Assembly (NCBI RefSeq): GCF_900112705.1
Contig: NZ_FOMR01000009.1
Span: 62,001-126,000, forward strand
DNA length: 64,000 nucleotides
Direction of reading: 5' to 3'
Origin: Lentibacillus persicus
Lineage (GTDB): Bacteria > Bacillota > Bacilli > Bacillales > Amphibacillaceae
Shown here: positions 17,536 through 26,115 of the stretch, in pieces
How positions within the stretch are numbered: the stretch's first letter is position 1
Layout of the letters: each line of letters starts with the position of its first letter
Position numbers and translations under genes: made by a program
Notes under the pieces: generated by a model
What the model was told of the DNA's origin: nothing
Seen by the model: only the letters and a program-made list of their open reading frames with translations
Databases searched by the model: none

Positions 17536-19524
17536 ATGGGAGAAATCAAGGAAGGAACCCTATTATGGGAACCGACTGAACAGCGAAAAGAACAATCAAA
17601 AATCTATGAATATATGAAATGGTTAAATGAACATAAAAATCTGCAATTTAACGACTACCATTCGCTTTGGAAATGGTCTGTCGATGAACTGGAAGACTTT
17701 TGGGCATCAATTTGGGAATACTTCGATATTCAGGCGGAAGAGCCTTATGAAACGGTGCTGACATCACACCAAATGCCCGGAGCGAAATGGTTCCCGGAAG
17801 CCACCATCAACTATACTGAACATATTTTCAGGGACAGGGACAATGATAAGCCCGCCATTATCCATTCGTCGGAATTACGCGGTACTGAGGAAATCACATG
17901 GGAGAAACTTTATCAGGATACTGCCGGTATGCAAAAAACGCTGCAAAACCTTGGCGTTGAAAAAGGCGACCGAGTCGTAGCTTATGTTGCCAATATTTAT
18001 GAAACGATCGTGTCATTTCTTGCAACCGCAAGTCTCGGAGCCATCTGGTCGAGCGCCTCACCGGATTTTGGCACCCAAAGTGTTATTGACCGGTTTAAAC
18101 AGATTGAGCCGAAAGTGATGGTGACCGTTGACGGTTATCGTTACGGCGGAAAAGATTTTGATCGGATTGATGTCGTTGAAAATATTCAGTCGGAGCTTCC
18201 AACGCTCGAAGCGACGATTGCCATACCTTATTTAAACGACCAGCCGGATACAAGCCGAATGAAAAATGCGACACTATGGGAAGAGGCGGTTGCTGAGACA
18301 GGAACGCTGACATACACATATGTGAACTTCAACGATCCGCTTTGGGTATTGTTCTCATCAGGTACCACCGGCCGACCGAAGCCAATCGTCCAAAGTCAGG
18401 GCGGCATTTTGCTTGAACACCTTAAAACGCTTACCTTTCATGCAGACTTGGGTAAAGGTGACCGCTTTTTCTGGTTCACGACGACCGGCTGGATGATGTG
18501 GAACTTCCTTGTCGGCGGGTTATTAACCGGCAGCACCATTATTTTATATGATGGCAATCCGGCATATCCCGACAAACGTATGCTATGGAAATTTGCGCAG
18601 GATACAAAAATGAACGTATTTGGAACGAGTGCAAGCTATATTACAGCGTGCATGAAAGATGAAAATTTAAAACCAGGTGAGGAATTCGATTTGAGCAATC
18701 TCGAAAGCATCAGTTCAACCGGTTCGCCGCTCCCGCCGGAAGGGTTCCAATGGTGTTACGACAATGTGAAAGAGGATCTTTGGATTGCCTCGGCAAGCGG
18801 CGGTACCGATGTCTGCACAGCATTTATATTAGGGGCTCCAATTTTGCCTGTACACGCAGGCGAACTCCAATGCCGCGGCCTCGGTGCAAAAATAGAAAGC
18901 TTTGATGACAATGCCAAACCGCATATTGAAGAAGTCGGCGAACTTGTTTTAACGGAGCCATTCCCATCCATGCCGATTTATTTCTGGAATGATCCGGACG
19001 GCAGCAGACTTCATGACAGTTATTTCGATGTGTTTCCGGGTATCTGGCGGCACGGCGATTATCTGAAAATCACTGACCGGCATACGTGCGTCATTTACGG
19101 ACGTTCTGATGCAACCATCAATCGCGGCGGAATCAGGATCGGCACAAGTGAAATTTATCGCGCTGTTGATCATGTCAGTGAAGTCAGTGACAGCTTGATT
19201 GTTGATGTTCCAAAAGGCAAGGGCGAATCATATACGCCTTTATTCGTCTTAATGAAAGAAGGCGAAGAATTGACTGACGAGATCAAACAGACAATTAAAA
19301 AAGAAATCAAAACACATTGCTCGCCGCGTCATGTACCAAGCGGGATTTACGAAGCACCGGCCCTTCCAAAAACATTGAACGGCAAAAAGCTGGAAATACC
19401 AATTAAAAAGATATTGATGGGCAAACCGGTTGAGGAAGTCGTCAACAAAGGTTCGCTGAGCAATCAGGATTCACTCAACTACTTTATCCGGTTTGCAAAC
19501 GACCAATCCAAAACAAAGTCCTGA
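17536..19524 (+). CDS. Acetoacetate--CoA ligase (acetoacetyl-CoA synthetase)
   Basis: A 662-residue adenylate-forming enzyme that activates acetoacetate to acetoacetyl-CoA. The N terminus (LLWEPTEQRKEQSKIYEYMKW is of AACS type) and the EHIF/INYTEH region distinguish it from acetyl-CoA synthetase. The AMP-binding loop is LFSSGTTGRPKPI near 272-284, with later motifs SSTGSPLPPEG and the hinge GRSDATINRGGIRIGTSEIY. ATG 17536 has AAGGAGGGG upstream. Monocistronic, from a promoter with a cre-like site, and closed by a hairpin at 19565. It probably feeds ketone-body or polyhydroxybutyrate carbon into acetyl-CoA. Confidence 0.92.
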   Translation: MGEIKEGTLLWEPTEQRKEQSKIYEYMKWLNEHKNLQFNDYHSLWKWSVDELEDFWASIWEYFDIQAEEPYETVLTSHQMPGAKWFPEATINYTEHIFRDRDNDKPAIIHSSELRGTEEITWEKLYQDTAGMQKTLQNLGVEKGDRVVAYVANIYETIVSFLATASLGAIWSSASPDFGTQSVIDRFKQIEPKVMVTVDGYRYGGKDFDRIDVVENIQSELPTLEATIAIPYLNDQPDTSRMKNATLWEEAVAETGTLTYTYVNFNDPLWVLFSSGTTGRPKPIVQSQGGILLEHLKTLTFHADLGKGDRFFWFTTTGWMMWNFLVGGLLTGSTIILYDGNPAYPDKRMLWKFAQDTKMNVFGTSASYITACMKDENLKPGEEFDLSNLESISSTGSPLPPEGFQWCYDNVKEDLWIASASGGTDVCTAFILGAPILPVHAGELQCRGLGAKIESFDDNAKPHIEEVGELVLTEPFPSMPIYFWNDPDGSRLHDSYFDVFPGIWRHGDYLKITDRHTCVIYGRSDATINRGGIRIGTSEIYRAVDHVSEVSDSLIVDVPKGKGESYTPLFVLMKEGEELTDEIKQTIKKEIKTHCSPRHVPSGIYEAPALPKTLNGKKLEIPIKKILMGKPVEEVVNKGSLSNQDSLNYFIRFANDQSKTKS

Positions 19525-19564
19525 AGAAGTGAATATGTAAAAAATGTAAATTCACCGCTGTGAA

Positions 19565-19591
19565 AGAGGATGCCTTTTACTGGCATCCTCT
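19565..19591. terminator. Hairpin between convergent genes
   Basis: AGAGGATGCC (19565-19574) pairs perfectly with GGCATCCTCT (19582-19591), with a modest T tail on the plus strand. Confidence 0.7.
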
Positions 19592-19605
19592 ATTTACACC
19601 GGATA

Positions 19606-19812
19606 TTACCTACTATTTTCTCGTTTTTTAAAAAGTGACCAAATCGACATGAAAAATAAAATGATCAAAAGTACAGCAGAGATTACCGCCACTGTAGTCG
19701 TAACGATGGACTTGTGGTTTATAATCATATAAAAATTTACCAGCAGAAGTACTGTAATAAGTACAGGGAAAACATATGAACCGATCTTCTTATGTTGCAG
19801 TTTCAATTCCAT
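19606..19812 (-). CDS. Small two-helix membrane protein
   Basis: A 68-residue protein with a basic N terminus, two membrane helices (about 12-32 and 38-60) and a KKRENSR tail, giving both ends in the cytoplasm. No family was recognised. ATG 19812 has GAGGTG seven bases upstream. It faces a divergent RDD protein across a region with a cre-like box and a 10-bp inverted repeat. Confidence 0.65.
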   Translation of the reverse strand: MELKLQHKKIGSYVFPVLITVLLLVNFYMIINHKSIVTTTVAVISAVLLIILFFMSIWSLFKKRENSR

Positions 19813-19851
19813 CAAGACTCACCTCGTCATAACATGGATGTTTTTAATAAT

Positions 19852-19928
19852 TGAAAGCGCTTAAGTACCAAGGCTAAATAATTGTTTACCCCTAGTGTAG
19901 TCTATTCCCAGTTTATAGATAGACTACA
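19852..19928. promoter_or_regulatory. cre-like box and inverted repeat in a divergent promoter region
   Basis: TGAAAGCGCTTAAG (19852-19865) matches 12 of 14 positions of the CcpA cre consensus. TGTAGTCTAT (19896-19905) and ATAGACTACA (19919-19928) form a perfect 10-bp inverted repeat with a 13-base spacer. Both lie between divergent membrane-protein genes. Binding proteins are not proven. Confidence 0.5.
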
Positions 19929-20002
19929 CATCCATATTTGATTTTTGAGTGACATCCTGATCAAAAGGTTATAAAAAAATAACACAGAGGGAGTTCATTC
20001 AA

Positions 20003-20530
20003 ATGCCCTACGCCCCGTTTAAAACCCGTATTTTTGCTTTTTTATTAGACTATCTCATCATCGCTGCATACGGTATTTTTGTTGTGGGTTCTATTTCTTT
20101 CCTCTTCCCAACGTATATAACCCCTTTGTTTTTCAGGTCTCCAGCAATAGCGGAGGTGACAGGTTTTGTTATGATAACATTGCCGGTTTCACTGTACTTT
20201 ATTTTATGCGAATCCTCTAAATGGCAGGGCACATGGGGGAAAGTGAAATTGGGAATACGGGTTGTCAATAAGGCGGGGGATCGTATTGAAATCAGCCGCT
20301 CAGTTTTCCGAACAGCTTTCAAGTTTCTTCCCTGGGAAGCGGCTCATTTTGCCATTTGGCGATTAATCCTGCCAAATGACTTTCCTGATGTTGCTGTCTT
20401 TGTCACCCTGATCGCCAGCAATATGGCGATTCTAATCTACCTCATTTCCCCACTTACTCATAAAAGCAGACGAAATGTGTATGACTGGGCAGCAGGAACA
20501 AAAGTCGTCCGTCCAGAAACGAAGCGGTAG
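20003..20530 (+). CDS. RDD family membrane protein
   Basis: A 175-residue protein with about four membrane helices. It has the family's opening R-x-x-A-F-x-x-D-Y pattern (RIFAFLLDYLIIAAYG), the cytoplasmic loop W-G-K-x-x-x-G-I-x-V (WGKVKLGIRVV) and the closing YDWAAGTKVV. RDD proteins are of mixed or unknown function; some take part in ion or osmolyte transport. ATG 20003 is preceded by AGAGGGAG. It is alone on the plus strand, facing a methyltransferase. Confidence 0.85.
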   Translation: MPYAPFKTRIFAFLLDYLIIAAYGIFVVGSISFLFPTYITPLFFRSPAIAEVTGFVMITLPVSLYFILCESSKWQGTWGKVKLGIRVVNKAGDRIEISRSVFRTAFKFLPWEAAHFAIWRLILPNDFPDVAVFVTLIASNMAILIYLISPLTHKSRRNVYDWAAGTKVVRPETKR

Positions 20531-20555
20531 ACGGCAATCCAAGTCATAAAACGGT

Positions 20556-21164
20556 TCATTTTGACGGCCTCGTCCAAAACAAACTTATGATATCAGTCCA
20601 ATAACTATTTTTATAGTCAACTTGCAAGCCGGAATTTCGCACAATCTCCAGCATATCCCGGTCACAATGACAGCCGGCAGCTTTTTTGAATAATGGATCA
20701 ACTGCTTTCTGCGTAATAGAAAGCACAGGGTTTGAACTGAGGCCGTGTTCCATTAATAAAATAGTTCCCTCTTCATGACACCACTCATTAAAACGTTTCA
20801 ATACACCTGTCGGGTTTGGATAACCGCACATTGTGAGTGTCGATACAATATAGTCAAACGAGCTGGCTTCAAAATCGAGCGATTCAACATCCTCTTGCAG
20901 AAAGTCCGCATTAATTTGGCAGTCTGCAGCACGTTCCCTGGCGCTCTTAATCATTTCCGGACTGAAATCGACAGCTGTTACATGAACTTTTTCCTTGTCG
21001 TAATAAGGAAAGTTCGCACCGATGCCGACTCCCACCTCCAGAACATTCCCCGATACGTTCGCCAATAAATGCCGCCTCCATCGATCAAAGAACCGATTAT
21101 TGCAGACACCTTTATACATATTAACGTGCTTATCGTATTTTCTGATTAGCTTCTCTTTCCGCAT
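20556..21164 (-). CDS. Class I SAM-dependent methyltransferase
   Basis: A protein of about 202 residues with the SAM-binding motif VLEVGVGIGANFPYY near 40-54, acidic VTAVDFSPEM after it, and a motif II/III-like YIVSTLTMCG. This resembles the UbiE/phosphatidylethanolamine N-methyltransferase-like group. A GTG at 21182 also opens the frame; I use ATG 21164, which follows a weak GGGA. Neither start has a strong ribosome site. Substrate unknown. The phosphatase gene lies 40 bases upstream on the same strand and may be cotranscribed. Confidence 0.82.
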   Translation of the reverse strand: MRKEKLIRKYDKHVNMYKGVCNNRFFDRWRRHLLANVSGNVLEVGVGIGANFPYYDKEKVHVTAVDFSPEMIKSARERAADCQINADFLQEDVESLDFEASSFDYIVSTLTMCGYPNPTGVLKRFNEWCHEEGTILLMEHGLSSNPVLSITQKAVDPLFKKAAGCHCDRDMLEIVRNSGLQVDYKNSYWTDIISLFWTRPSK

Positions 21165-21204
21165 TTGATTCCCAACTTTCACTGGTTATTTCAAACGTAT
21201 CGCT

Positions 21205-21807
21205 TTACGTTTTAAGTGAGCCATCGCTTAACAGGTGGTCTGTCCAATTATACAATTCACATTCCCAGCCGCTCTCACATTTCAGAAGTGAAGTTAATGA
21301 TGTATTCAAAAGGGAATCATTCAAACCTGCTTCAGGACTGAGTTCCTGGAGAAGATGTTTAATGAAACTGCCATGACTGACGATTAATATATTTTTATTT
21401 GAATGGTTTTTACTGAGCTCGTCAATGAAATTCATACCCCTGGAAATGATACTGGCATGCGATTCAAATTGCATATCGAGCTCACGCCACCGCGGCCCCC
21501 ATTCTCGAATGCGCTCCTGTTCTGTGGTCCCTTCAATCAGGCCGCAGTCCACTTCACGAAGCCTTGAATCCAAACACAGTTCTGTTTCCAGCTTTCCATT
21601 TATAATTTCTGCCGTTTGAGCTGCGCGCTTTAAGTCACTGGCATAGACAATATCCCATACACCCCGTTCCATTCGTTCTGCCAAAAGACGGGCTTGATTA
21701 AGGCCTTCTTCATCAAGTGGAATATCGGTTCTCCCTTGTGCTCTTCCTTCCTTATTCCACTGTGTTACACCGTGCCGGACAAATCCCAGTTTATTCATCA
21801 GAGACAT
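21205..21807 (-). CDS. Histidine phosphatase (phosphoglycerate mutase-like)
   Basis: A 200-residue member of the histidine phosphatase family: RHGVTQWN near 10-17 holds the phospho-accepting His, followed by EGRAQGRTDIPLDEEG, the conserved Arg in SDLKRAAQTA, Glu in REVDCGLIEG, and the second His in VSHGSFIKHLL. Length and motifs fit a cofactor-independent acid or sugar phosphatase such as PhoE rather than true glycolytic mutase. ATG 21807 lies three bases after GGGGAG; ATG 21798 is the alternative. Substrate unknown. Confidence 0.87.
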   Translation of the reverse strand: MSLMNKLGFVRHGVTQWNKEGRAQGRTDIPLDEEGLNQARLLAERMERGVWDIVYASDLKRAAQTAEIINGKLETELCLDSRLREVDCGLIEGTTEQERIREWGPRWRELDMQFESHASIISRGMNFIDELSKNHSNKNILIVSHGSFIKHLLQELSPEAGLNDSLLNTSLTSLLKCESGWECELYNWTDHLLSDGSLKT

Positions 21808-21911
21808 TCACTCCCCATTAATACTTATTTCAGATATTATCATAACATTGATCGCTCCTTTTTGGATGCCTGCCAATTATTCTGCTGAGATAAAACTGCA
21901 TCAATCATCCG

Positions 21912-23351
21912 TCAAGCCTTCTCTCCAATCACTTTTTCCTGAGTCGCTAAGCTCACAAGCAAATAAGCAAAGAACGACACGACTACCGGCATAACGACTG
22001 AGTGAAGACCAAATGGCTGAGGAAAAAAGGAATCCGATAGAATATACAGACCAACACCAGTTATCATCGAAGCAATTGCCCCGTATTTATTACCCTTTTG
22101 CCAATATAAACCCATGACAATCGGCCAAATAAATGCTGCTTCTAGCCCACCAAAAGCAAATAAATTCAGCCAAATAATTAAATCCGGCGGGTTTAACGCC
22201 ATTACAAAGACAATGACACCAAGGATTGCGGTCACCCCTATACTGAGACGCTTCACGCGCTGGTGTGACGCGTTGGGCTCCACATAGTTCAAATAAACAT
22301 CTTTTACGATCGATGAACTCACCAATAGCAGCAATGAATCAACCGTCGACATAATCGCCGCCATCGGGGCAGCCAATACAATACCAGCAAGCCAATTTGG
22401 CAGCACTTCCAAGGCGATCAGCGGCATCACTTTGTCACCGACTTTAATATCCGGCAAAATCGGGCGGGCAAACACACCGATCAAATGCATATTTAACATG
22501 ATGACGCCAACGACGATGGTGCCGATAATAATCGCACGGTGCATCGAGCGGGAATCTTTATAAGACATTGCCCTTACCGTAATCTGCGGCAAAGCTACAA
22601 CGCCCACACCGACCAGAATCCAGAAAGATGACACAAAAGCCGGTGTCAGCGTCCCCTCTGCACCATATGGTGTAATCAAATTGGGGTTCTCAGCAGAAAG
22701 ATCTGACATGATATTGGAAATACCGCCGCCTGCAACAATCGTCGCAATCAGTAATATGAGTGTCCCGACAAACATAATTGTCCCCTGAATCGAATCTGTT
22801 AGCGCCACTGCCCGAAAACCGCCAATAATAACATAGATAAGCACTAATATTGCAAAAATGAACAGCGCCGTTATGTAAGGTATGCCGATAAGTGACTCAA
22901 TTAAACGTGCTCCGCCAATCCACTGAGCGGCCATAGCGGAAAATAAAAAGATAATGATGCTGAATGCCGAAATAAGGACGACCCATTTTGATCGATAACG
23001 CTCTTTTAAAAAATCTACCATCGTCAAAGCGTTGTATTTCCGCGTCACAATCGCAAACTTTTTACCAAGCACCATTAATACAAAATAACCTGTCGACACT
23101 TGTGTCATCGCCAGAAGCACCCAGCCCATCCCCTCTGTATACGCAGTTCCGGGGCCGCCTATGAAGCTGCTGGCACTGCCGTATGTAGCTGTCATTGTCA
23201 TAGCCAGGACAAATCCGCCCAGACTTCGCCCGCCAAGAAAATAATCCTGCATAAACGTGTTGGACGATTTTATGTATTTACCTGCCCACACTCCAGTACC
23301 GAATATAATTAAAATAACACCAATTAACGGAACTAATGCTTGCCAATTCAT
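21912..23351 (-). CDS. panF: Sodium/pantothenate symporter
   Basis: A 479-residue SSF-family protein with about 13 membrane helices. The conserved GGRSLGGFVLAMTMTATYGS near 40-60 and AAQWIGGARLIE match PanF, which imports pantothenate with Na+. It overlaps the small YhdT-type gene by four bases (ATGA), a pairing common for panF. Use of a sodium gradient suits a halophile. The paired small protein and the motifs make PanF more likely than proline or acetate symport, but substrate was not verified. Confidence 0.87.
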   Translation of the reverse strand: MNWQALVPLIGVILIIFGTGVWAGKYIKSSNTFMQDYFLGGRSLGGFVLAMTMTATYGSASSFIGGPGTAYTEGMGWVLLAMTQVSTGYFVLMVLGKKFAIVTRKYNALTMVDFLKERYRSKWVVLISAFSIIIFLFSAMAAQWIGGARLIESLIGIPYITALFIFAILVLIYVIIGGFRAVALTDSIQGTIMFVGTLILLIATIVAGGGISNIMSDLSAENPNLITPYGAEGTLTPAFVSSFWILVGVGVVALPQITVRAMSYKDSRSMHRAIIIGTIVVGVIMLNMHLIGVFARPILPDIKVGDKVMPLIALEVLPNWLAGIVLAAPMAAIMSTVDSLLLLVSSSIVKDVYLNYVEPNASHQRVKRLSIGVTAILGVIVFVMALNPPDLIIWLNLFAFGGLEAAFIWPIVMGLYWQKGNKYGAIASMITGVGLYILSDSFFPQPFGLHSVVMPVVVSFFAYLLVSLATQEKVIGEKA

Positions 23352-23632
23352 TTTTCTTCTCCCTCTTCATCAAATGAAACTTCGACAAACCACTTTTTTA
23401 CTGCAACAATCACGAGTACTGCCATGACCACAAATCCAAGCACACAGCTGTAAAAAAACCAGGCAGGCAGACCAAAGATATACGTGTACTCTGATGGATC
23501 CTTTCCACCAAGTCCATAAGCAAACGCAAACCACCATACAAAGTTAAAAATGACCAGGCCAACGCCAATCAGTGCTTCACGATTGGCTATTTTGTAGCGT
23601 GGATCATTTTTCTCCGTATTTTCGCCCTGCAT
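23348..23632 (-). CDS. yhdT: YhdT family small membrane protein (DUF997)
   Basis: A 94-residue protein with two membrane helices (about 22-44 and 55-80), opening with DPRYKIANREALIGVGLV and including GLPAWFFYSCVLGF. This pattern marks the YhdT family, almost always found directly before an SSF symporter such as PanF and likely a small accessory subunit. ATG 23632 follows GGAG at a normal distance; an ATG at 23662 lacks one. Overlap with panF implies coupled translation. Confidence 0.85.
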   Translation of the reverse strand: MQGENTEKNDPRYKIANREALIGVGLVIFNFVWWFAFAYGLGGKDPSEYTYIFGLPAWFFYSCVLGFVVMAVLVIVAVKKWFVEVSFDEEGEEK

Positions 23633-23762
23633 TCTATCATCTCCATGCACGTTAATCATCACAATCTAATATTTAACCACCATTTTCTCTGTTTAATATA
23701 ACATAATCCGACACATTATAAATATTTAAAAAATTTAATCATCATTTTTTATGTGAAAGGCT

Positions 23763-24250
23763 CTTTTCGTAACCTTTGTTGCTTTCAAAACTTCACAGTT
23801 TCCATAAACTGCGACGTAGTGCTTGTTGATTTCCGTTCCAGGCAGTCGCTTTCCGCGGGCAACGCCTCAGCCTCCTCGGAAGAAAACCGCTTCCTGCGGG
23901 GTCTTCAGCTGTTGCTTTTCCCGCTGGAGTCGACTGCCTTCCACTCCAATCAACATTCACACGTGAGATTTAATTAAGTACCAAAAATTGCGATTGAGAA
24001 GCACAAACACCAGCGTAGGAAATACACGGACACTTCTGCGGGTCGGCTAAAGTCGGTCACGTCCTGTGACCAACGCCGACACTAGAACATCCTGTTCGTC
24101 GAAGCAAAGGCATAGGTGAGACACTGAAGTGCGCCAGCACGAAGGGGCTCACCAGCCGCCCGCGAAAAGCGGAGTGTATTTCCGGAGCGGTGGCATAGCA
24201 CTTACTGAAGAATTTTCACTGGTTCGCAGTTTACATCCATTACGAAGCAG
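23763..24250. repeat. Composite MITE-like element 1
   Basis: A 488-bp non-coding GC-rich block. The left end CTTTTCGTAA and CAGTTTCCATAAACTG are shared with the element at 47625. Internally there is a type II module (about 23845-23945, CTTTCCGCGGGC to CTGGAGTCGACTGC) and, in reverse orientation, a type I module (about 24012-24210, GCGTAGGAAATACACG to GTATTTCCGGAGCGGT). The right end reversed reads TTCGTAATGGATGTAAACTG, partly complementary to the left. It fills the gap between yhdT and the DUF4064 gene. No name known to me. Confidence 0.75.
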
Positions 24251-24278
24251 TAAATAACTATTATGAAAGCAGCCATGT

Positions 24279-24307
24279 AAAAAAAGAGCAGCTAAAAAAA
24301 GCCGCTC
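24279..24307 (-). terminator. Terminator of the DUF4064 gene
   Basis: On the minus strand GAGCGGC and GCTGCTC form a stem with one mismatch, followed by a run of seven T. Confidence 0.65.
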
Positions 24308-24319
24308 GAACGCTTAACA

Positions 24320-24751
24320 TTATTCTGTTGTGACTGGTTCAGCCGGCGTTTTTCGTGCAAGACACATGATGCCGGCAATCAGGTAGAATACGCCTCCGAA
24401 TATGAGGCCACCGAGTGTAGCGAGCGTACTGACAGCTGCTGTTACGATTAATATAATGCCAGCAGCTTTCGGTTTTTTATTACCTTTCAGAAATACAATC
24501 GAAAGAATACCCAAAATTACACCAATAACAGAAAGAATGATCAAAAACCAGCCGCCGCCCTGGAAAATGCCGAGCGCAGCTTCCATGTCACCTTGAGCCA
24601 ATTCCGGCTGTTGCTGCTGAATTTCCTGACTTGCTTCATTCCAAATTGCTTCATTGTTAAAAAACCAGACCATAATTGCGCCCATCGCCCCGAAAAAGGC
24701 ATAAACGAGTGCACCGATAACTGTTAATACAATTTCCCCTGTTCTGCTCAT
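24320..24751 (-). CDS. DUF4064 family membrane protein
   Basis: A 143-residue protein with four hydrophobic helices (about 8-30, 65-85, 93-113, 115-135). The first loop is acidic and Gln-rich and probably faces outward. The arrangement (MSRTGEIVLTVIGALV, then FLIILSVIGVILGIL) matches the DUF4064 family of Bacilli, with no known function. ATG 24751 is preceded by AGGAGG. Monocistronic. Confidence 0.78.
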   Translation of the reverse strand: MSRTGEIVLTVIGALVYAFFGAMGAIMVWFFNNEAIWNEASQEIQQQQPELAQGDMEAALGIFQGGGWFLIILSVIGVILGILSIVFLKGNKKPKAAGIILIVTAAVSTLATLGGLIFGGVFYLIAGIMCLARKTPAEPVTTE

Positions 24752-24952
24752 TTAAGTTCCTCCTCACTTGCATCTGCATGATTATATGCGACGTGTCGAA
24801 TGAATTATTCAACGCCTCTGTATTTTACTAATTGTACCATAAAACCGTCCAATTTTTCTTTTTTAAGATGCATAATCCAGTATCCCTATTCGTACATTGT
24901 TTGATATACTATTTATATGCCCAGCCTCAGGACCTTAAAGGAGTGTCGTTAT

Positions 24953-25297
24953 ATGCACAACAAGGAAGTTGATCAATTCATAATTAACTCTCCCGAAAAC
25001 ATCCAAGACATTATCAGACAGCTGAGAAAGTTGATTTTTGAAACATCACCAAACATAACAGAAGAAATGAAATGGGGAAAGCCCTGTTACATTGAAAATG
25101 GGTTGGTATGTTATCTGCAGACAGCCAAACAGCATGTCAATCTCGGATTCTACTTTGGAGCCCACCTGAAAGATAAGGATAATCTTCTTCAAGGCAGCGG
25201 TAAAAAAATGCGCCATATCCGTGTAAACCAATTAAACGATATTCAACCCGAGCAATTTTCAGCACTTATACGTGAAGCCATCGAACTGGAAACGTAA
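24953..25297 (+). CDS. DUF1801 (YdhG-like) family protein
   Basis: A 114-residue cytoplasmic protein: VDQFIINSPENIQDIIRQLR, then EEMKWGKPCY and VNLGFYFGAHL. These match DUF1801 proteins, a compact fold related to iron-chaperone-like YdhG proteins. Function is not established. ATG 24953 follows AAAGGAGTG by seven bases; upstream in-frame codons have no site. Located just before the thiamine operon but with its own upstream region. Confidence 0.82.
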   Translation: MHNKEVDQFIINSPENIQDIIRQLRKLIFETSPNITEEMKWGKPCYIENGLVCYLQTAKQHVNLGFYFGAHLKDKDNLLQGSGKKMRHIRVNQLNDIQPEQFSALIREAIELET

Positions 25298-25363
25298 CCA
25301 TCCCCTTCTGACCATTTTCATTACCTCTAACCCATTTGGAATTTTATAAAAATCATGACAAGT

Positions 25364-25392
25364 TTGTAATCCTCTGTTACACTGATTATAAA
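25364..25392 (+). promoter_or_regulatory. SigA-type promoter of the thiamine operon
   Basis: TTGTAA (25364-25369) and TATAAA (25387-25392) are 17 bp apart, placing the transcription start just before the TPP riboswitch. Confidence 0.65.
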
Positions 25393-25412
25393 TGAACAAT
25401 ATAATAGTATCA

Positions 25413-25513
25413 CTACTAGGGGTGCCCAAAAGTCGCGGGCTGAGAGGAAAGGCGTTTTATTTACTTTCCGACTCTTACGGACCTGATCTGGTTAACACCA
25501 GCGTAGGGAAGTA
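25413..25513 (+). promoter_or_regulatory. TPP riboswitch (THI element)
   Basis: The leader contains the universal thi-box pieces in order: CTAGGGGTGCCC, GCGGGCTGAGAG, ACCTGATCTGG and CACCAGCGTAGGGAAGT. It binds thiamine pyrophosphate and closes expression of thiW-thiD-thiM-thiE through the terminator that follows at 25543. Confidence 0.96.
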
Positions 25514-25542
25514 GTCTGACGGAATTGATTTCAGAGCTTTCA

Positions 25543-25574
25543 AGCCAGGTCCAGTATGTGGGTCTGGCTTTTTT
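25543..25574 (+). terminator. Riboswitch-controlled terminator
   Basis: AGCCAGGTCC pairs with GGGTCTGGCT (with G-U pairs) followed by TTTTTT, directly downstream of the TPP aptamer. It is the expected expression platform. Confidence 0.85.
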
Positions 25575-25611
25575 GATGACATTTTCGCCCCTAATGAAAG
25601 GAGGCTTAAAA

Positions 25612-26103
25612 ATGAACCGCACACGTCTGCTTACAACGATGGCTGTGTTTGTAGCCATCGGAACCTTGGGCGCACAACTCTTATGGTTCCCTGCAGGCGT
25701 CGCCAGAGCCTATCCTGTCCAGCACGCCGTCAATGTCATGGCTGCTGTCACTTTGGGGCCCGGGCCCGCTGTCGGCATTGCCTTTATGATTGGGCTGTTG
25801 CGTAACATGCTTGGTCTGGGAACATTGCTTGCATTCCCCGGCGGCATGGTCGGCGCTTTCCTTGCCGGCTGGCTTTACCGGCTCACAAATAGGAAGGGGC
25901 TCGCAGCGCTCGGGGAAGCAATCGGAACTGGTATTATAGGGGCCCTATTCGCAGTCCCATTTGCACGAATTCTGCTGGGCAGTTCAGCCGGTGCATTTTT
26001 CTTTATACCGTCATTTCTCGTCAGCAGTATATCTGGGGCATTAATCGGCTGGTTTGTCGTCTCGAAAGTCAACCAGGTCAATTTACTGGAAAATCGCATA
26101 TAA
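25612..26103 (+). CDS. thiW: Thiazole/thiamine precursor ECF transporter S component ThiW
   Basis: A 163-residue protein with about five or six membrane helices. The opening TMAVFVAIGTLGAQLLWFP and YPVQHAVNVMAAVTLGPG, and FPGGMVGAFLAGWLYRLT, match ThiW, the substrate-binding S subunit that imports a thiazole precursor with the shared ECF module, which is not in this window. ATG 25612 has AAAGGAGG upstream; the frame opens earlier, inside the terminator, without a site. First gene after the TPP riboswitch, with salvage kinases behind it. Confidence 0.9.
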   Translation: MNRTRLLTTMAVFVAIGTLGAQLLWFPAGVARAYPVQHAVNVMAAVTLGPGPAVGIAFMIGLLRNMLGLGTLLAFPGGMVGAFLAGWLYRLTNRKGLAALGEAIGTGIIGALFAVPFARILLGSSAGAFFFIPSFLVSSISGALIGWFVVSKVNQVNLLENRI

Positions 26104-26115
26104 GGAGGTTTTACA

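Noticed and set aside
23753-23977. Open frames across the GC-rich repeat at 23.8 kb, and likewise at 30863-31111 and 47776-48015
   Set aside because: They lie in repeats that occur in both orientations with no conserved frame or ribosome site, so they are not genes.
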